From NCBI GenBank assembly GCA_036346205.1, contig JARFJB010001911.1, positions 717,001 through 781,000 of the forward strand: a DNA stretch of 64,000 bases, read 5' to 3'. How positions within the stretch are numbered: position 1 is the first letter of the stretch; each line of letters begins with the position of its first letter. The DNA comes from Vesta saturnalis (lineage: Eukaryota; Arthropoda; Insecta; Coleoptera; Lampyridae). The notes under the pieces were generated by a model that did no database searches, was not told where the DNA came from, and was given only the letters and a program-made list of their open reading frames with translations. Of this stretch, positions 56,600 through 64,000 are shown piece by piece. Both the position numbers and the translations under genes were made by a program.

Positions 56600-59500
56600 A
56601 ACGCATGTGAATTTAGCATCCCGACAAAGAGTTCCAATAGTTCTGATTAGAGTTCTAACTTACTTTTAAAGAGTTTAGAAGTACTTTATAAAAAATAAAA
56701 AAGAGTTCCGCCCATTAACGGTTCCAAATTTTAATTTGAAAAATGGGGTGCTAACTTCACATCGAAAATCGAGATCCAGCAGTTCTGACTAGCTAAATTA
56801 CTATATTTTGCAAAGTTCTAGAACCCCTGATATGAAAATTTCTTTTTTTAATATTAAATTTTTGAATATTCAATTTTGACATGCAATAGTTTCAATCAAC
56901 TGTTGATGTTCTTTTATTCATTCTCGCTAATTAAAAAAATATAATCAAAAATGAAAAAGTTACAGCCCTTTTACTTAAAAAAAGAAAATGTTAACAAAAA
57001 ATATTTTAAAGAGTTCTAATAGTTCTCGCAGCAGATTTGGATAGCATTCGAAAAGTTCTGAAAGAGATTCTAATGATCGAAAGCGACCGATTAATATTTA
57101 CAGAATTATTCGACGATAAATATTTTAAGAGTTGCAATAATTCCAAAATAGTTGTCGTGTAGTTCTCTACATGCACAATGCATTTCCAAAGAGTTTCGAT
57201 GTTAAAATTAATTATATAAATTTTTTTTTAAAATGAGTATCCGAAAAATGAGCTATTTTTACTAAATGTTAAAAAAATTATCTAATTAATTTTATCATCG
57301 GAACTCTTTGGAAAGGCATTGTGTACGCTCAGACCTATACGAGAATTGTTTTAGAATAATCAGAACTCTTGAAAATCGACCAGCGTCTCATCTATATCCT
57401 CGTACATTTTAAAGCATCGATGAACAATATTTTTAAGGGTTCTAATAGTTCCTACAGTAGATTTGGATAGTACTCTGAAAGTTATTTAATAAATTCTAAT
57501 GACTGAAGGCAATCCGATCAATAATTAATGTGTTACACAAAAAAATTTAGATTTAGCACCAAAGTTAAAGACTTAGAATCATTAAAAAATGTTTTTTTTT
57601 CATAGAAGTTTTGACCAGTTTCAGTGTAAATAATTTTTCAATTATTAAATATATATAATATGAAAATAACTGGTGTGGAATTCCACACGACCTTCCAACC
57701 GACAAAATGGAAATTAAAAGAAATGAAATAATTTTGATTATAATTTTTACCTTCCAACCTTCATTGTATATGTAGGTATAGAAGTCTATGCAATCGACTT
57801 TTTTCACTATCTCTAAATCGACTTTTGGCCGAGTTTCGCCAAGGGCCATGACGTCTGGATGACTGTGTGTGTGTGTGTGAATGTATGTTAGTCCCTATCC
57901 ACGATTACTCCAGAACTAAAATACCGATATACTTAAAATGTTGTATTTAAGCTTGTTTTCCTTTGACTTGGAGCTGATTACATTTTGGGAGAAATCCAGG
58001 GGGGCGGAGGAGGGGGATTATTTGGGTCAGTTTTGGTTTTTTTCAAATATTTCTAAAACAGCAAAGATATAAACATACCTAAATATAGACCTTAAACATA
58101 TAGATCAATTATGTTCTATGCAATTTTTTGATATGACGCGTAATTTATCTTAAGGTAGAATTTCAGTGTTAGTTCAAATTTGTTCAATATCTAAATAACG
58201 ATTAATTTTATAAGAAAAAGTGTAGATATATTTTGTAAAGAAAATTTAATTTTACATAACCTTTCTTTATAAATTTTCTTAAGATAACGAAAGGTAAGTC
58301 TAAAAATTAATCAAATATGAACGAAAATAGTTAAACTATATTAGTCATATAGAAATGGGCGGCTTTGGTATTTTTTTTCAAATTAACATGTATTTATGTC
58401 TATTAATCTCTATCTGACATGCAGTTTTAAAGGTCATTCTGACATAGATTTTGGTTTTTGTTTTTACAATGTTGCCTATTTTCGTTGTGAACGTATGAAA
58501 AAGAGATTGCATAGTTATCCACGAGGGCGAAGCCCAAGGGTTACAAAACATCGAGGGAAAAATATCATTCTCTCCTGAGATGTATATACTATTTTTTACA
58601 AAAGTGGAAACACAAAAACACGGAAAATTATTAGTAATAGTTTTACCAAATCCGTGTTTTTTGGAATTCGTACCTTGACAGCCATACCTAGTGTCAGAAA
58701 ATTGTTTTCAAAAAAACTGAAAATTGTGAATAATTTCAATAATTGTGGGCCTGTATCATTTACTGTAAACTCAAATAAATAAGTTACTTCTTTAGTTCTT
58801 GTGTTTTTATTTGTACTCAGTATTTGAAACTGTCAAAACATATAAAATAAACTTCTTAGGGATATACTGTGACTTATTTGGTCCCTAGGGAGAAAATGTT
58901 TGACAGCAGAGATACTTCTACTTCCGCTTTCGCAAAAAATTATTTCATTTCTTTTAGTTTCTAGAGTTCCATTAACCTCTGTTTGACATGAAGATTTAAA
59001 CGTCTATTTGACATAGATTTTGTTTTGTTTTTACAATGGCTCCTATTTTCGAATTGAACTTAATGTAAAAGAAGGTTGCAAATTATCCTAATAAAAATGC
59101 TATTAAAATTATTGTTTATTTTAATTTCCATTTTAAATTTTCATAAAATATATATTTAATACTTGAAAAATTATTTACACTGAAACAGGTCAAAACTTCT
59201 ATGAAAAACAATTATTTTTTAATGATTCTAAGTCTTTAACTTTGGTGCTAAATCCAAATTATTTTGACCAACACATTAATTATTGATCGGATTGCTTTCA
59301 GTCATTAGAATTTCATTTATAACTTTCTGAGTACTATCCAAGTAGACTGTGGGAACTACTTATTGGACCCTTCAAAATATTGTTCGTCGATGCTTGTACA
59401 AGGCTGTAGATTAGACGCTGGTCGATTTTCAAGAGTTCTGCTTATTCTAAAACAATTCTCGTATAGTTCTGAGCATACACAATGCCTTTCCAAAGAGTTC

Positions 59501-60224
59501 CAATGACAAAAATTACTTAGATAATTATTTAAACAATTAGTAAAAAATAGCCCTTTTTTCGGATAAATTCGTTTTTAAAAAAATTATATAATTGATTTTA
59601 ACATCGAAACTCTTTGGAATGGCATTGTGCATGTCGAGAACTACACGAGAACTATTTTGGAACTATTGGAACACTTCAAAATATTTATCGTCGATGCTTG
59701 GAAAATTTAAGCAGGATGCAATTTTTGAAAGTCGAATAATTCTATAAATATTAATCGGATCGCATTAGAATTTCTTTCAGAGCTTTTTGAATACTATGAA
59801 ACTGCTGAACTCTTTAAAATATATAAAGGGATGTAACTTTTCATTTTTGATTATATTTTTCTTTAAATTAGCGAGAATCCTTAGGAATGAATAAATGAAC
59901 ATCAAAAGGTGATTGGAACTATCGCATGTCAAAACTGAATTTTCATACATTTTAAATTTCTCTTTTCTCTTTTCAAAAAAAATTTTTCACATCAGGAACG
60001 CTACAAGTTTGCCAAATATAGTAATTTAGCTAGTCAGAACTGCTGGATCTCGATTTTCGATGTGAAGTTAGCACCCCACTTTTCAAATTAAAATTTGGAA
60101 CCGTTAATGAGCGAAACTCTTTTTATTTTTTATAAAGTACTTCTAAACTCTTTAAAAGGAAGCTAGAACTCTAATCAGAACTATTGGAACTTTTTGTCGG
60201 GGTGCTAACTTCACACGCGTCTCA
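56600..60224. mobile_element. 3.6-kb structure with two inverted arms of about 1.06 kb
   Basis: The left arm (about 56600-57659) and right arm (about 59145-60224) are reverse complements with moderate divergence. For example CCCGACAAAGAGTTCCAATA at 56631 matches the complement of 60180-60200. Both arms contain many GTTCTAATAGTTC-like words. The 1.49-kb centre has no transposase. It holds diverged direct repeats (about 58400-58525 and 58965-59085), a 16-bp perfect palindrome GTGTGGAATTCCACAC (57673-57688) and an 11-bp inverted pair AAAAACACGGA / TCCGTGTTTTT (58614-58661). It is probably a foldback-type or long-inverted-repeat non-autonomous transposon. Confidence 0.75.
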
Positions 60225-60234
60225 TTAGTGATCA

Positions 60235-60660
60235 ACATTCCGCCCATCCTTTGCTATGCATAACTCAATTCTTTCTCTAAATGACCGCTGTGCATTTTCC
60301 AACACTTTCAGTGTAATTGTACGAAAAGCATGTCGTATTTTGGTTTTTAAATCTTCTACATTTTCTGAAATTTCTTGGTAAACAAGATTTTTCATATGTC
60401 CCCAAAGAAAGAAACCTAAACAACTTACATCGGGTGATCTCGGAGGCCAAGTGGCTGAACCACCTCATCCAATCCATTTGTTAGAAAAAAATCGGCGAAC
60501 AATTACATTATAATGTGGTGGATGTCCCATCTTACATAAACCACATGCACCTGATCTAATGGTACGTTTTCGAGTAAATCAAGTAGATTATTTTGTAAAA
60601 AATGTAAATAAGTACTATTTTCCATCAAATAAAATGCATATCTGTTAATTCAGCAGGTGT
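60235..60660 (-). pseudogene. mariner-family transposase, C-terminal relic
   Basis: On the minus strand ENSTYLHFLQNNLLDLLENV (about 60625-60565) is followed by a degraded block where the second catalytic Asp should be. Next are FFLTNGL, ATWPPRSPDVSCLGFF (third Asp) and GHMKNLVYQEI, read over two or more frame changes, ending in a Glu- and Lys-rich C-terminus at about 60235. It starts right at the edge of the large inverted-arm structure. Its own terminus may be the GAAACACCCTGTATATA at about 61199-61215. Confidence 0.65.
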
Positions 60661-60940
60661 GTAGTTTTCCATAATAAAAAACGCGAAAAACACGAACCTG
60701 ATGCACACAATAAGCCAAATGTCTTGACAACAGTAAATAAATATGGCTATAAAAAACTATCAATCTTATCAATGATAGACTTATTTTGTTAAAATGCAAT
60801 ATTTTAAATAATTCAAATGTAACACTGTCAAATATCGAAAATACCTCTGTAAATAAGCTTCTAATCAAAATTTTTCAAGAGCCATTTCTTTTTCTAAAGT
60901 AAATTTAGAATTGAAAAAGACTTTTTGATTTGAAAAAATG

Positions 60941-60999
60941 CAGTGGCGTAAAAGAAATGGAGGGAAAAGTAGCGCCAACCCTGAATATCTACGCCACTG
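60941..60999. mobile_element. 59-bp mini-element with CAGTGGCGTA inverted ends
   Basis: CAGTGGCGTA (60941-60950) and TACGCCACTG (60990-60999) are perfect 10-bp inverted ends. CAGTGGCGTA is a common hAT-type terminus, so this looks like a deletion derivative keeping little more than its ends. No clear 8-bp duplication flanks it. Confidence 0.5.
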
Positions 61000-62885
61000 G
61001 ACTAGAAAACCTCAAATAGCCAAATTCAAAATCTTTGTTTATTATTCATGCTAAGTTTCATCAAAATGGGTTTAAATTTACACAAGTTATAATCAAAAAC
61101 TGTTATATTTCTTTCAACTTTGACACCCTGTAAAGGTCATTTTAAGTTGAAATTTATTTTTTCAACTTATATTTCCCCTTTAAGTGTCCCAATGTCACTG
61201 AAACACCCTGTATATATTTTCAAATAGGTACTCATCTTTTTGCTGTTGGCGATGATAACTGTATATGCTGTCCAAACATACATTTTTTTATAATTTATCT
61301 TAAAAATACACAATTTAAAAACTCAAAAAAGATAAGTATCTATCATTATGAGTCTTAATCGAGAAAGTTTATATTTTCATCTATTCCTATAGGTTAACTG
61401 GTTTGATCAGATTCTACACACAAACAATATAATCTATTAGTGTGTTTTTTGCCACTTTAGAATCTATGTAGCTGTCTAAATTTGGTTCGTTATTAACTAC
61501 ATATCGTAATAACAAAGACATTTAAATTATTAATTTAAAAAATATTTCATTTGAGATATGTCTTATAACACTAGCACGGTTTATATGTATTGGGTATTAT
61601 TGAAGATTGGTAAAAACAAAAACAATCAAATTTTTATTAATAAATAAAACTATCTTGGATGTACTAATATGGTGTTAGTGTTGAAGTATGTAAGTATAAA
61701 TAACAAAATATTAAACTGCCAAGACTTTGAACCTTGAAAATATTCTTGTGGAAGTGTTTGCCAAAGAATTACCAAAGGTCAAACAAACTGCACCAATTTT
61801 TTAATGAGGAAATTCTTTAAATTATTATCATTTTAAATGTCATTGCTTTTTCTCTGAAAATCCAAAAATGCAGTTTATAATCCATGAATGATTCCAATCA
61901 GTTTTATTTCTTACAGACAGTAGTTTTAGACCAGTTGTCTAATTATGCACTTAATTAACGATGACATTTTTTGCTCTTAATACCAAGTCAATTAAACTAA
62001 CGATTTTTCTTCCAATCCAGCACAATTCTAAAATTGGAGAATATAAATAGATTAAGATATGACAATATTTAAATATTTATTGGTCAAGTTTTATGTTACG
62101 TCATCACTTTTTGGTTTTATACATATTTTGTTATGATTATTAATAAAACACGCATAAGACACTTCATTTTCGAATACACTACTGATTACAATACCTTTAT
62201 TATGTGTAGTTATGTCATTCAATTATCTGTACTACCTCAACTGGAATTTTTGGAAGTAACAAGGACCGCACTAGGGGTCTTTTTTAAGTACAACACAAAC
62301 AGATTAAATGGTAGGTACCTAAAGTAAGTGAACCTAAAGCGACCGTTGCACTTAAAGTAATCTTTTGGTTTTTTAAATCTTGTATTTTTCCATTTATATT
62401 ATATATAAATTTAAACGTTTCAATAACAATTACAGTTATCGTCCTCAGTAAATGGTAATATCTTTAAGAATTACTTGAGATGAAATTTATAAGATATCAA
62501 AAATATGAAAACGCAAAAATATATCACCTAAAGTGAACATGTGCGTATTTTATGTGCAATTTCTGTAGCAATGTAAGGTTTTTAGAAAAATGAATACAGG
62601 AAAGGAAATTCAACTCTACCCGAAATAAGTTCTGGAGAAGGCAGTAAATGAAGTTGATCGAAGAGTGAGTTGTAAGCATCAAGTCGGAAATAGGATGTAC
62701 CGAAGGCAACATTAATGCAGCACCATAAAGGGAACACCCGTAAAATCAGTCACGAGTGTGGTTTTAGTGAACATCTGAAAAATAAAATAGTGGAATGGGT
62801 AAAGTGTTTGTTTTCCAGTAACTACACAAACATTTATTGTAATAAAATTAGAACCTAAATTACAAACATTAATATCCACATGAAA
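61000..62885. other. AT-rich DNA without a supported gene
   Basis: A mariner-like terminus GAAACACCCTG lies at about 61199. Otherwise only short frames of 60-65 codons without motifs. It is presumably intron of the host gene, but that is inference. Confidence 0.4.
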
Positions 62886-62889
62886 AAAC

Positions 62890-63270
62890 AAGGTCTGGTC
62901 GGAAATGGTACAAGAGCTTTATGAAGAGAGACTGCGATATATCTCATTGGACTCAAAAATTTGACTGCTAGGAAGAAGATGGGCGACAGAAGATGATACG
63001 TGTTAACTCTTGGCTTCAAGAAGTGGACAACTATCTGCTAGAAAACAAATTTATTGCCTTATTTCATAAGGCTACACATTTAATGCAGCCGTTGCACGTG
63101 ACAGTTGTTTGGCTGTTGAAAACTGAGGTAGAAGGTTACAGAGTGAAAAACAGAAAACGAAGAAAAAGAATCGGAAAAAATCAATTTTCTAAATGTTTTA
63201 AAAAGTGTGCTATATAGTATAGTGCCTGTTACCGTACCAGTCATTTCAGAATGTGTTAACTTGTTCCATG
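62890..63270 (+). pseudogene. pogo/Tigger-like transposase relic
   Basis: WYKSFMKRDCDISHWTQK at about 62908-62961 corresponds to the end of the CENP-B-like DNA-binding domain of pogo transposases. The following frame (62993-63217) contains LLENKFIALFHKATHLMQPL, close to the conserved pogo block ending HATHLMQPLD, here with His for the final Asp. The DDE core between the two blocks is deleted. It is a fragment without intact ends. Confidence 0.65.
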
Positions 63271-64000
63271 CGATCCCCAAATACTAATTAACAAAAAAAT
63301 TACACAGCGTTCAAGTTCTGTAATGAATAAACTGGCGAATTGCGGTAATCACCAAACACTGTAAGTGTTCTGGACACAATAGATGGAGAAAAATGAAAAT
63401 TAAGATTTATAATACTTGAAAATATATGGTGTCAAATCAGAAGTCGAATATCGAGGGGTCATCCATTGTGAATTGGAATGCATTTTTATACGATTTCGTC
63501 GATTTTACTGAAATCACTTGCGATTTATAAGCAGTGTCCTAGATTTCACAATCGCTTTCAACAATTTCGTCAAATTACATGTATGTAATTTGTATAATTT
63601 TGTTGAAATCGCATAGCGCGGTTCTAATAGAGAAAGACAATTATTATACTTTCACTATCCCACTTTTAATAAACCTAGGCATTTTCCTATTTCAAGCATT
63701 TGTGCCCGCTTTTGTGTTCTCAGTCCCTTTAAGTATACTGGACCATGATATTTTCTTTCATTTCTTCTTCTTCTGCATTTAACAAACAAAATATATCAAA
63801 GGATCACTCATATAAAGTGAAAAACACCGAACGCGTTTCAGTAGCTAATCTATCGAGATCATCTTTTAGAAATTTTATCTTGTACTTAAATTACATTTCG
63901 CTACCGCTATTACTCATCCTACATACCTCGCATCATTTCTATATCCAGAATTTTATCGTGGCTATCAACAGCTGTGCGCTTCTGTGCTTGTACCTTGCTT
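63271..64000. other. Right edge, no supported gene
   Basis: AT-rich. A 67-codon hydrophobic frame at 63579-63782 has no motif. No exon continuing the host gene at 51386-53347 was recognised before the window ends. Confidence 0.4.

Noticed and set aside
1..64000. CRISPR arrays, bacterial operons, prophage or toxin-antitoxin systems
   Set aside because: Repeats here are microsatellites, inverted transposon ends or satellite-like; the genes have spliceosomal introns and belong to eukaryotic transposons.

Overview
The window is AT-rich arthropod DNA, most likely insect. Spliceosomal introns, long (TA)n tracts and the mix of Tc1/mariner, hAT, copia, Ty3/gypsy, Penelope-like and pogo relics support this. 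The order cannot be fixed from sequence alone. No bacterial-style operons, CRISPR arrays or rRNA genes are present. Only one stretch looks like a host protein-coding exon (51386-53347, 654 codons, ending in a splice donor). Almost everything else is mobile DNA in various states of decay, much of it nested.

Layout. 1-4500: a block of simple and higher-order repeats, built on a 22-bp quasi-palindrome (about 24 copies), a 20-bp GGAAACGG tandem repeat and many TGACCTTGA words. It contains three copies of a segment carrying an 80-aa ORF. 4940-5790: relic of a Penelope-like element ending in a GIY-YIG endonuclease. 6223-10475: a colinear copia polyprotein relic split by two insertions (about 7536-8139 and 8250-9804). 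The second insertion carries a spliced, frameshifted tyrosine recombinase gene, and both carry inverted GGTAAGT-type sites. 11415-22227: a complete, young Ty3/gypsy-type LTR retrotransposon with very long (2.3 kb) LTRs, a 4-bp ACCG target duplication, gag and pol broken by one-base indels, and a textbook -1 frameshift signal (GGGAAAC plus pseudoknot) between gag and pol.

22-32 kb: decayed DNA with a Tc1/mariner transposase fragment, a truncated mariner end, microsatellites, direct repeats and a pogo-like transposase tail. 32225-38462: three adjacent elements with TA-flanked inverted termini (two with transposases, one non-autonomous) separated by (TA)n tracts. 40517-47390: a mariner element with a SINE-like insertion in its left inverted repeat, its transposase cut by a 4-kb hAT element (42114-46075) that has a recognisable 8-bp target duplication and an intron-containing transposase gene. 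47395-50330: a further mariner tail, a tRNA-like 3' half and an IS630/Tc1-like transposase with an intron.

51.4-64 kb: the host exon, then what is probably its long downstream intron. That intron holds a second tyrosine recombinase element (54.0-55.8 kb) with its intron at the same site as the first, a 3.6-kb structure with two inverted arms of about 1.06 kb, another mariner transposase tail, a 59-bp mini-element and a second pogo fragment. No set of genes here works together as a host pathway. The functional logic is that of autonomous and non-autonomous transposons and of insertions within insertions. The tyrosine recombinase family and its candidate recombination sites are the least conventional component.
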